Part shown: piece after piece, positions 36,900 through 47,611 of the stretch
Layout of the letters: each line of letters opens with the position of its first letter
How positions within the stretch are numbered: position 1 is the stretch's first letter
Assembly: GCF_005239225.2 (NCBI RefSeq)
Contig: NC_133284.1
Location: forward strand, 1,269,770 to 1,333,769
Length of the DNA: 64,000 nt
Origin: Populus alba
Lineage: Eukaryota > Streptophyta > Magnoliopsida > Malpighiales > Salicaceae
Direction of reading: 5' to 3'
Notes under the pieces: model-generated
What the model saw: only the letters and a program-made list of their open reading frames with translations
What the model was told of the DNA's origin: nothing
Database searches by the model: none
Translations under genes and position numbers: made by a program

Positions 36900-37252
36900 G
36901 TGCAGGTTGATCCATCAAGTGAAAATTTGATTACTGATAGCGCTGCCTTCTTAGTGGCTTTGCCCTCTGACGGCTTGGCCATCGGACCCCATTTTTGATA
37001 ATGTTTGCTATGTTCAACTTTTATTTCGTGTAGTGATTGCTGCTTGCACAGGTTGTAACAGCTTCTTTTAGGTTGTCCGTGTGGAGACTGGAAAATCTTT
37101 TTTGATAACAAATTTCGTTTCTTTTTGTTCCTTTTCTTCTTCTATTTTGGCAATCTCCATGGAAGTAATCCCCTCAAGCTCATGCTGCTAGCTAACATTG
37201 ATATTAAACCTAGACCTGGCACCCACCAAACTGAAACCTGCCCTGTGATCTA
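36900..37252. other. MOD1 3' UTR and spacer
   Basis: About 36900-37130 is probably 3' UTR of MOD1. The 130-codon minus frame here is antisense to the last exon and is not a gene. Confidence 0.45.
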
Positions 37253-37953
37253 AAACTTGACCCGGACCAGGTTTCACCAATTCAATGGACTACGTTAGTA
37301 GACTAGAATGGCACCATCCCTATGTAGACCGACTAAAAACAGAATAAGATGAATGGAATGGCATGAGCTCTTTTCAATTCTAAAAGAGAGGTTGACTCGT
37401 GTCAAATAATTAATTTACTTAACTCGTGAAAAAAAAAAAAACAACTTGTCATTCTTAAGAGATAAAAATATAAGAAATGTACTAAAAGCAGAATGACGGT
37501 GGTGAATTCAACGGATCAGGTTTCACCAATTCAACGGACTACATTAGTAGACTAGAATGGCACTATTCTTTTGTAGATTGATGTGTCATGTTTAGCAGTG
37601 TGGTTGTGATTGTTTTTATTTTTTTATGTTAAAATGTATTAATGATATTTAAAAAATATATATATTTTTGATATCAACACATCAAAATGATATGAAAATA
37701 CTAAAAATATATTAATTTGAAGTTAATAAAAAAATTTTAATTTTTTTAAAATCGCTTTTGAAACTTAAAAACAAACAACCCTTAACAGAATAAGATGAAT
37801 GGAATGGCATGAGCTCTTTTCAATTCTAAAAGTGAGGTGTCAAACAATTAATTTACTTAACTCATGATAAAAAAAAAAAAAAACTTGTCATTCTCAAGAG
37901 ATAAAAATATAAGAAATGTACCAAACAGAATGGTGGTGGTGAATAATGTTAAA
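37253..37953. repeat. tandem duplication, second copy split by a MITE
   Basis: Copy 1 (about 37261-37505) and copy 2 (about 37517-37953) share CAGGTTTCACCAATTCAA, GTAGACTAGAATGGCAC, AGATGAATGGAATGGCATG and GAGATAAAAATATAAGAAATG in order. Copy 2 is interrupted by a 187-base MITE (37595-37781) with TTA on both sides, so the duplication is older than the insertion, or copy 1 represents the empty site. Confidence 0.85.
37595..37781. mobile_element. Harbinger-type MITE
   Basis: Starts GCAGTGTGGTTGTG, contains GATATCAACACATCAAAATGAT and ATTAATTTGAAGTTAATAAA, and ends AAAACAAACAACCC, with TTA flanking both ends. Same family as 22245-22485. Confidence 0.65.
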
Positions 37954-40015
37954 CGCTGTTCAAATACTCACGAAGCATTATGGACTAGAGCATTTTATTT
38001 TCATTTTGGTCTATTAATTTTTGTTTTCATCAATTGAGTCCTCTAATTGCAAAGTTAATAACCACTTACTTTGTATTTATTGGCTAAAGATAAAATTAAA
38101 AGAAAGAAAATCAACATAGAAAAGGTTTTGAAAATAGGTGGTGTGTTTAAAGTTGGTATAAAATGTATAGCTCAATACTCTAAATTTTAAAATTTAAACT
38201 TTTTAGTCCTTTATGTTTTTCTAAATTTAATTTTGATACAAATTTTTTATTTTATTTTCAAGTCCCTAGTTTGTGAAGAAGAGAGAAAATTTCATTGGAT
38301 TCTAGTATAGAGAGAAAAATTTATTGTTTTTAGATATTCTAGACACCAATTAGTTTATCTTGGTGTCTATAGTTTCTATTTGAAAAGAGTATCACTCAAT
38401 GGTAATTGTTTAAAAGCTCAATATTTTCTTAAAAAAAAAAGAATATCAAAGTTGAGGAAAAAAACTCTAATCCAATTTGATTTTTTATTTTTGGATTGTT
38501 TTTTAAAGTTTCTTGGGTAGAGAAATTAGTTTACAGGTGTTTTTAAAGGTGTTTGTGAGGTGTTATTTGGTTAAAATGGGTTACAAAATGGATTTTTATG
38601 GGAAAAATAGGTGTACACTAATTTTCTAGTCATCATATTAATGGTTGAAATTTGAGCAGACAAGCGTATTGTCTAATTATTATTATTATTTTTAAAAAAA
38701 ATATGTCCAGGTGCACGAGCTTGGGCCATCAAGCTTGCACTTATGGGATTTTTTTTAGGCCTAGACATGCTGAGCTACTAGGCCCGCAAGCTTAGGCTAT
38801 TTTTTATTTTGTTTTGTTTTTTATATTCTTTGTTCTGGTTCATAATAAATTTAAGAAAAAAATCAGACTCGGTTTGGCCCTTAGCATGGGTTAAAATTTT
38901 AATAGGTTAAGACACAACATTCGAGCCTTTTTTTTACTGCATTTTCCCCTTAGTTTTTAGAGAAAAAAGTGAAACTTAACCATTTGTTGTTATTTTTTTT
39001 TTTTAACTTGAAAAAAAAAAAACAATTTCATCTTTTTTTTTTTTTATTACTTAGCTTAAAAAATTATGCTTAACTGAGATCATGTCTATGACTCGGGTTG
39101 TAAATTTTGTTAGTTAATTCAAGTTGACCGTAAAAGATACAATATGATATATTTTTTAAATTTATCTTCAATTCTTTTATAACTCTTCAATTTACTTTCA
39201 GATTCAATTCAATTTGTGATCAATTAAGATTGAATCAAGACACATGAGAGTTAACTCATAGTTTTATACCTGATCTGAAAAAAATTATAAAAAGGTCTTA
39301 GAATCACATCATTTTGATCAAAATGTTTTTTTTTAATGTCAATAGGTTGATAGCTTGGTTTTGACCGAGTCAACTAGGTTTTTTTTTCCAACCTTAATCA
39401 TTTCAGGTCTCAAGTTGGCTGGTTCTTGAATCTATCTGTTGGGTTGGTCTAGCTTTTAAAACAATGAACTAAACAAAGCTCACTTCTCTAAAAAAAAAAA
39501 AACACCATCTTCCAAGAAACCCTTAAGAACACATTAATAAAACCCTAAACTACTTTTTTAAGTAATCAAAGTCTAAGGGCTACTTTGGTAATGACCCAAG
39601 GTCTTCATTTAACAAAAAAACCTCGAGAATAAATAAGATATATTTGTCAATTATGTTTTATGAAATAAAAATTTCCTCCACTTAATAAAAGGTTCTAAGT
39701 ACGAAATGAAGATTGACTAAGGCCCCACCTGTCAGACATATATAATAAACTAATGAAATAATATTTCTTAAATATTTTAAAATATCTATATTTTACCCAG
39801 GTCCTATATTGACCACCTTAAGTCAACTCTGCAGGGAACAATATCCAAGAAAAGTGAGAACTAGTAAAGAAATTTGTTAGGGGTTTGAGAAGAAGAAAAG
39901 AAAGGTATTGTTTTTGTCACTCTTTCAAGCATAAATAGGTAAAATCTCATTGAAAAGTTGATTACTTTATGTTGAGGAGTTAACTTTTGTATTGATTTAG
40001 ATATGGCAGCAAAGC
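37954..40015. other. AT-rich spacer, nothing recognised
   Basis: Long A/T runs and decayed sequence. The stretch at 38706-38800 (GTGCACGAGCTTGGGCCATC and a related AGCTACTAGGCCCGCAAGC) has local GC and may be a transposon scrap. There is no gene. Confidence 0.4.
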
Positions 40016-40023
40016 CATAGAAG

Positions 40024-40900
40024 TAGGGCTGAGCATTTCCGGTTCGGTCCGGTTTTAAACCAAAATAAACAACCAAATCGAATTTTTTTTTTTTAATTTT
40101 TGAACCGAACCGAACCGAAAACCGGTTCAAACCGATTAATTTCGGTTCGGTTCGGTTCGGTTTTTTCCCCTTCCAAACCGGTTCAAACCGAATGGTCCTC
40201 TCTGCTTCTTCCACAACCTTGACAGCAACAACGTCCAGCTGCACATAGAGGGAAAGTTGTAATTAATCAAATGGCAGGGGTTGTAGAAATCCACGGATTT
40301 GAAAAACAAAAAAAAAAAAATCTACTATTCCAATTTTATTTGTGACACAGACTCAACAAGAAAATTAAAACCTAAAAGAACCAAATCCATAAGAGAGGAG
40401 AGGAAAATCATAGGCACTACCTTTGCACTACCGATGTAGACACGTAGTTAATTACTATTAGCAAATCAACAATCAATGCGGGGAAAAATAAAACGCAAGC
40501 AAAATATCTGAGTAGTAAATTACATAAATTGTTTATCCTTGAAAATACCGTCTTCAGCTTCTGCTACCCCTGCTCAAAACCCTACCGCCAAATTCGATCA
40601 ATCAAGCAATCATGGCGGCGCACTCACCAAATCTGGAGAAGGGAGAGGATGGGGTGCGGGGGGAGAGGGTGAAGTGAAAGACAGAGAGGAGGGGCGGCTA
40701 GGGTTAGAAAATGTTTGTATTTATACTTGTTTTTTGTTTTATGTGGTGGTTGATTGAACCGGTTCGGTTCGGTTTGGTTCAATCGGTTTCAGACTTTAAC
40801 CGGAATTTTTTTGTGATTTTTTAATCGGTTAATTCGGTTTTTTTTTTCGGTTCGGTTTTTTCGGTTATTTTTTTCCCGGTTTTCTCAAAGCTCACACCTA
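40024..40900. mobile_element. non-autonomous hAT-like element enclosing a host-gene-like segment
   Basis: An 877-base element with inverted ends TAGGGCTGAGC and GCTCACACCTA (9 of 11 match) and a perfect 8-base target duplication CATAGAAG (40016-40023 and 40901-40908). Both subterminal parts (40040-40190 and 40755-40885) are dense in CCGGTTCGGTTT motifs, as in the element at 3090. Between them lies unrelated sequence that looks like part of a normal plant gene. No transposase is present. Confidence 0.8.
40191..40754 (-). pseudogene. gene-like insert inside the hAT element (5' end of an unknown gene)
   Basis: On the minus strand the insert has a TATA-like TATAAATACAAAC near 40724-40712, a CT-rich leader, a consensus donor (CAGATTTG/GTGAGT near 40630), a second exon-like block (TACTACTCAG acceptor near 40509 to GTGCAAAG/GTAGTG near 40423) and a third acceptor CTATGTGCAG at about 40241. 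This is followed by the short coding-like stretch LDVVAVKVVEEAER, which then runs into the GGTTCGG repeat. This is the layout of a promoter, leader introns and the first coding exon of a plant gene. I do not recognise which gene. It has no complete frame. Confidence 0.45.
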
Positions 40901-40908
40901 CATAGAAG

Positions 40909-42120
40909 TTGAATCTTTGCTTTCTTCAACTGAAATAATTTACAGTAACCACTATATTCTAACTGAAATCCTTGTATTGAATTATCTCAATATGATTATG
41001 ATAAAAAAGAACATTCATGCAATGGCTTATTGCTTTGCAAATCTGATAGTGGTTTATCATGTTGATGATAACCTATATTTGTAACCAATTATGAAGCAAT
41101 TCAAGAGACTTACTTCCCTTGGATATATATCTACATGTTGCTTCAAAGGTTGTGGTGTAAAGGAAGCGCACAAGTGCTACTGAAAAAGCTTAAACTAAAA
41201 AGTTAATAATTGATATTTCCTTTTAGATTATCTTTTATATTTATGGTGATTGTAACTATGGTGGTAAGGGTGTATGTATATTGTAAATCCCTAAAAAAAA
41301 AAAACTTATCAAAATTAATGAAGGGAATGTTATGCTAAGTGTGTAAAAGGAATATTTAACTCATGGGGATGATAATGAATGAGAGATTAAAAAAAATGTT
41401 TATGTATAGGTTTAAAAAAAATGACTTGTGAAAAGTAGTTGAAAAATAAAAAACACTAAAATGCAAATTAAAACTAGATGTAATAAATTAATAATGAAAG
41501 AATTATGATGAAATTTAGTATAATGAAATTAGATATGCCCCGTTTTCAATTCAACGGAAGCAAGTCTCATGATTAGTTAAAAATTTATCTAGGAATATGA
41601 AAGGTTTAAAGGTGGGACATAAAAGGAATTAACCAAATTGTTTGGAATATATTTATGGCATAGGCGACCATAATAAGAAAAGGAAAGAAAGAGAGAAACC
41701 TGGAGAAAATTCTAGAAAACATCTTAGAATCCTTAGGAAAACAAGAAATCTAAGGGAAAATCTTGAGAGTCTTTGGGGATTAAGTGTTTTAAATACCAAA
41801 TTAAGAGGAAAATAAGAGAGAGGAAGTAAGAAAATGAAGAAGGAGGTTCGTCCAAATGGGAAGGAAGAAGAGGAACCATTGGAAATTCATTAAAAAAGCA
41901 TTTAAGGTTCACAAAATCATCTGATAAGACATTTTATACTCATTCGAAAGGTTGCTTTACTAGAAAATATATATGAAGTCATGCAAGTTGTTATAACCTA
42001 ATTTTGACCACTTGTTTTTAATTTAATTTTAATGAGGGTAAATTTTGAAATTAAAAGATCAAGGGCTTGAATTCAAAGTTTTGAAAGTTCAAGGACCAAA
42101 TTGAAAATGGGCATTTCAAA
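40909..42120. other. spacer, nothing recognised
   Basis: AT-rich decayed sequence with no coding frame and no clear element ends. Confidence 0.4.
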
Positions 42121-43170
42121 GACCAAAACGACGTCGTTTCAGACACTGTTCTTCTTGTTCCTCTAACGCTACAAATCCGCTTGCAAATAATGGAAAGAAA
42201 TTGAAATGCTAGCAAAACACAATCCCTATCTTCGTGAAGATCACAATCCCGGGGAGAAAAGGATCAAATCTCGCGTCCAAGTCTTAGCAAAAGAGTAACA
42301 CCCCCATACTTATCCTCCTCCTAGGAAATAAGAGACGTATCGGGGAACAACCATTTGTTCTGGGCTTATAAAAAGGCCAACAATAGGCCAGACCAAGGGG
42401 AGGAAAATCTAGAAGAAAAAAAACTAGAAACAGGAAGGGGAGAAAAACCAAAAACCCAAAAACAGAGAAAAACCCAAAAAGCAAAGGAAGAAACCAGTGG
42501 AGGCCATTACAAGAAAAACCTAGAAAAAAAAAAAAGAAGAAGAAGAAGAAGAACACGAAAAAAAGAGAGGGTTGTATTCCACTTTCTGCTTTCTACCGCC
42601 ACCCCCCTCAACCTCCAAAAGCTACCATATAGGCTTTCGTTCAGTTTTACAAGAGAGTCCGTCATCTCCTCTTTCCCTCCAGTCCAACAGGGACTTCTTC
42701 TTTGTGCCACATCAATAACATCATCCCTTTTTATGAGAAATATGGCAGTAAAGCTAGTTCATGTTGATGACAGCAGGGAATTCTTCTCTTACGCCAGCTA
42801 CTCGTCCTATACCAGTCATGGCACAGTAGCAAGTTACACCTCCAACGAGTGATCGACCTTCTCTATACTGCACCATGAGCAAACACAGCTGGAGTGGCAA
42901 CTCTCTCCTTAGTTGTAGCTTTTAGCAGCCATCCACCATCTAAAATAGCATCCCCCTCCACGTAACCTGACCAAAACTAGTAAAGAGAGGAAGGGCAAAG
43001 AGACAATGAACAAGAGAAGACGAAGAGGAAGGGCAAAGAGACAATGAACAAGAGAAGACGAAGAGGAAGGGCAAAGAGACAATGAACAAGAGAAGACGAA
43101 GAGGAAAGCAAGACACAGAGAAGAGAGCATCTGATCATACAGTGCACCAGCGCAGTTGACTTCATCTCCA
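42121..43170. other. purine-rich, possibly retroelement-derived region
   Basis: More GC-rich than its surroundings, starting with the near-palindrome AAAACGACGTCGTTT (42126-42140). It has long AAGAAG and AGAGG runs. The 165-codon plus frame (42355-42852) is dominated by Lys/Glu runs in its first half and is not convincingly coding. Probably a decayed LTR-retrotransposon leader. Confidence 0.3.
42987..43113. repeat. 38-bp tandem repeat, three and a third copies
   Basis: Unit GAGGAAGGGCAAAGAGACAA then TGAACAAGAGAAGACGAA, starting at 42987, 43025, 43063 and partly 43101. The first three copies are identical, which points to recent expansion. Confidence 0.95.
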
Positions 43171-43961
43171 GGTATGCTAGTTCTTCATTTCCTTCCTTCC
43201 CTTTGCATTATAATTCACTCGTTATAGTAGCTATGAATCATAATGTACTTGCTACTGTAATAGTGAATTATAATTCATTTGATTATGTAAGAGGTATGCG
43301 GCGTGATTTGTCACGCATGCTTGCTACTCGGCTGGTCACTGGTTTAGGCCAATGACCAATCTAGCCTAAAAAAAATAAAAAAAATAATTTCCTTTTTTTT
43401 AATCCAAAATTTTCAGATTTATTCACTAGCATCAAAGTTAGGAGAACCATACTTTTTGGGTTATACAATATTTACAAACACCAGAGTTGAAAATATTCGT
43501 AGGTGAATATTCACTAATGCTAGAGTCAGGAATATTATAAAAAAACCATAAGAACATAACAAAAACAAACCTTTATCAATTTTAGACAAAACTAGCAATA
43601 CAACCTACCTCAGGTAGGACGTTTAAGGGGTGATAATAACTTTTCTTTCGCGTAACTAGTCCCATACCATGAGAATCTTTATTGATCAGTTAGTGTTCCT
43701 AATAAACATAATACTAGGTGGTGACTCCTCAAATTAGGCATTTTTCTCTAAAAAACAAGATGTCAGATATCTGTTTTTTTTTTTAATTTAGAATTATTTT
43801 TTAATCGGTCATCGCGAAGTTCGAGTATGACACAAGTTATAATTGAGTTCATGTATTTTTAGTAAGGGTTTATTGTGAAAAAAAATAAGGGTTTTGTAAA
43901 ATTGAACGTGTTTAAAGAAATTGGTGTGGAGGAGTGTAGAAACAACTTAAAATTATGAAGA

Positions 43962-43996
<35 letters not shown>

Positions 43997-44940
43997 TTGA
44001 GGGTGTATTTGTGATATGTGTGGTCGACTATATTAGGAAGAAATGAAGGGATGATGAAGTTGTATTCAAAATTTATTGAATTGTGTGTGGGTAAGATATC
44101 GATATACTAATGATGGATGGAAAGATATAAGTTTAATAAACTTAGTTATCATGCAATTGTTAGTAAACTTGTTATAAGTATAATAAAGTATATCATGGAA
44201 GTTATAAGTTGTTATTATGTTTTGGGATAAGTAGAGATGGAATATAGGTTATTATGAATTTGATTGAAAATTGAAGGAAAACAAAATTGTTTATTTTGAT
44301 AGAATTAGTGCTGACCATACTTTAAAGAAATTTGAAAAATTAGTTGTATTATGTTAGAAGTTAGTAAACTCTTATGTTAGGGAATGGAGGAGTTCCTTAT
44401 GCCTTATTGAAACGAGATAATTGAAATATCATGATCTGATTATATTGGGAATCTCCATGGAAATTATAGGGTTATTGTAAGTATGAAATGAAAATTATTA
44501 AGGGTAGTGTTGATAATGAGTTAAGATTGATGTTAGTAGTGATGGAAGTAGTTATTGTTAATGTTAATGATCATGATTAGGGTAAAAGTATAGTTGGTGT
44601 TAATGAAAAAGAAATTAATACATTGGCTATTAAATGTGTTCACATATTTGGTTGTTAAATATGATGAATTTTGTAAAGAAGGTTGGAATTTGAATTTCAA
44701 TGGTGTTGGAATAGTGTGTGATGTTGTATACATGTTGATACATGAAAGACTGTGGAATATCTCCAGCAATTGAGGACAATCGCATGAGCACAAACACCAG
44801 GTAGGTGCTTCACTTCACTTGAAATTTTTGGGATTTATTACATTGTTTTGTTTCAATTACTTTGTTAATAGTTGTGTATTTAGTAGTGGAAATTAAAATC
44901 AATGGAAAAATGATGTTATGAATTATTGGTAACAAAAAAT
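43171..44940. other. decayed sequence, possible retrotransposon remnant
   Basis: 43610-43860 contains ACTAGTCCCATACCATGAGA and ACTAGGTGGTGACTCCTCAAA, phrases I associate with leader regions of plant LTR elements. An (AAT)n run lies at 43961-43992. No gene. Confidence 0.3.
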
Positions 44941-44967
44941 GGCTACTAAATTATTAGCAATTAGATG

Positions 44968-45490
44968 AATTACCAAATTAGTGACAATCATTAGGATTGT
45001 CAAATTAATTGACGTCTATGAAAGGATTGCCAAGTTGTGGACAATCGAAAAGATTGTCGAATTAATTAACATTCGTAAAGGGATTGCCAAATTATGGACA
45101 ATAGTAGAATTATCGGATTAATTGACATTTGTAAGGGGATTATTGAATTATGAACAATCAGAAGGATTGTTAGATTAGTTGGTATCTATGAGGGGATTGC
45201 CAAATTATAGACAATTGAAAGGATTGTTGTATTAATTGGCATTTGTAAGGGGGTTGTCAGATTGTGGATAATAGAAAGGATTGTCTGATTAATTGGCATA
45301 TATGCGGAGATTTCTAGATTGTGGACAATTAGAAAAACTATAGAATTAATTGGTATTCGTAAGGGAATTGCTAGATTATGGACAATAAAAAAGATTGTTG
45401 GATTTATTTGCATTTGTGAGGGGATTGCCAAATTATAGACAATCAGTAGGATTGTCAAATTAATTGGTATTCAGAAAAAGATAGCTGACA
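44968..45490. repeat. 57-bp minisatellite, about nine degenerate copies
   Basis: Consensus unit GGGATTGCCAAATTATGGAC, AATCGAAAGGATTGTCGAAT, TAATTGGCATTTGTAAG. The unit is a multiple of three, so one minus frame (45458-45186) stays open for 90 codons as a 19-residue repeat of the type IVYNLAIPLQMPINTTILS. Copies differ by 10-25%. There is no promoter or start context that would argue for translation. Confidence 0.9.
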
Positions 45491-47611
45491 TATGGTGATT
45501 AAATGAATTGTCGAAGTTATGACGTATATAAAGGAATGCAATTGATAATTTAAAGAATTGATTTGTATTATCTATGTTAAAAGTAGTCTTAAAAATAATG
45601 TTGAATAATAAGTTCATGGGTGAAATAGTAATTAAATTTTATATTATAATTGTATAAATACAGAGTTATCACAAGTTCGGTAAGACTAAGTAAGGAGTGA
45701 GATTTGGATCATCTAGTTAGATATGGTGAATCATTGTAATATTGTAAATTTGTAGATTTATATTAATAAGCATGTATTTAGAATAGTGTTTGGAACATGT
45801 AAATTAAATACCATTATTTTGGTAAATTGTAATAACTAAAAGAATTGTTAGTTAAGTTGTTATTTGAATATATATATTAATATGGATACTAGTGTAATGT
45901 GTTGAGTAGATGAAAATAATGGTAGATGTTTATATATATTGAATTCTTTTAAATGCATATATGTTGTTCATATTTTAATTATATTTCAATAGTTATGTCA
46001 TATGGTTGTTCAAATGTATGTTTGGGTACGTTGTGAATTGAAAAGTATGGTTAATTTTGGAGACATAATCCAAAATGATTGGATCAAACATGAAAATTAG
46101 AAATTGACATTAGTGATTGAGAGTATGAATGTCAATAATTTGGTATGTAAAATTACAGGTAAAAATCTATCAAAATTTCAAAAAAAAAAATCTTGATTTT
46201 TACTAATAGAATACAAACAGACAAATTTGAATGTAAATATTAGAATTAAGGAATATATATATAGCGACCATTCTTTTTTTTTTTTTTTGTGCAATTTACG
46301 AGTAGGTGGTATAGAGAATGGAAGATTGAGTCATTTTCTCTATTATATGATGGAATGTGCTAGTAAAAAAAAATAATTTTAGTTGTTTGGGATAATATCG
46401 CAGCTAACACACCCAACTACACCTAGCTATTTGGGTTAAGTCAAAACAACTAGCTTTTTTTTTCCTTGTCTCTATTTGTTCACTCTTATTTCTTTCACTT
46501 GCTAGCACACAAAATAAAATGTGGGAATATACAAATTCCAATCTTTAATATAAATATTCTCACACTATCTCTTTTATTGATTAGCCAAATGGTGAATTCA
46601 TTGATGAACTTCAAAACCCCAACGATAAGCTAACCCACAATATGAATCCATCGAAAATTCTATCATGGGTTAAAATGTTAATGGACATCATGTATAAACA
46701 TCAAAAAACTATTTTGCCAACATTTAACAATTTTCTGGTAGTTGAACAAATAATGCTTGACATGCTTTACAAGAAAATAAATTGTATTGGTGAAACAATA
46801 TGGATAATTTAGGGTTGTCCTTTTCGAGCCATTTAGGATTCTTTTTTAAACTTCGAAAACTATTAAGATATCATTAAAAAATTTTAAATTATAACAACAA
46901 AAGTATAACATCGATCAATTTATCTATATTGATAACATATTTGTTAAACTTATAAGGTGGTTAGAAAAAATCACAACATAAGATTTTATTTACATCAGGT
47001 TTAAAGTTGAATAAAAAAAAACATTGCTTTAATATAACGTAACTAACTTGATCCTGATTGAGTTTTTAATGAACTAAACCTAGAAAAACCTTATTTCTAA
47101 TTCAGGTTGAGTTTAAAGTTGAATAAAAAAAATATTACCATGATAAAACCTAGTTAATTTGATTGAGTTTTTGATGAATTAGACCTAGAAAAACCCGATT
47201 CAAAACCTGATATGGTCAACATCAAGAATTTGGTTCAAAGAACAGAAACAGGATTGATAGGCGAAACATCTAAACTATAGGATCCAAAAGCCGAACACTG
47301 TTACATCTTCAGGGACTAAAACAAAACTTTACCAAACCCAAAATTCTGTTACAATACGAGCTTACATGAATCAAAACTAAAAAATACTCAAAAAAAGCCC
47401 ATGAAAAAGAGCCAAACCCAAACCCGCGAAAACAAGAGCAAAATCTAACACAATAAAATAAAATCGAATCGTCATCATCGTCGTCGTCCATTGACAAATC
47501 AAACTGTATATATTTCAAATCAAATCAATCAGAACACAAAAACCCTAATTTCAAATAATCTTTAACACCATGAAATGAATCCTTCTTCTTCTTCACGATT
47601 TCTCTTCATTC
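45491..47611. other. spacer and upstream region of the bromodomain gene
   Basis: AT-rich. A direct repeat of about 100 bases (GGTTTAAAGTTGAATAAAAAA...GACCTAGAAAAACC type) lies at 46997-47094 and 47103-47200. The last 250 bases before 47612 are probably promoter and leader of the bromodomain gene, with a CAT/CGT-rich stretch at 47470-47490. No other gene is seen. Confidence 0.4.

Noticed and set aside
42355..42852. 165-codon plus frame with Lys/Glu runs
   Set aside because: First half is low-complexity AAG/GAA repeat. No homologous domain, promoter or splice context; coding cannot be supported.
44968..45490. possible CRISPR-like array
   Set aside because: Units are contiguous without unique spacers and vary throughout; it is a minisatellite in a plant genome.
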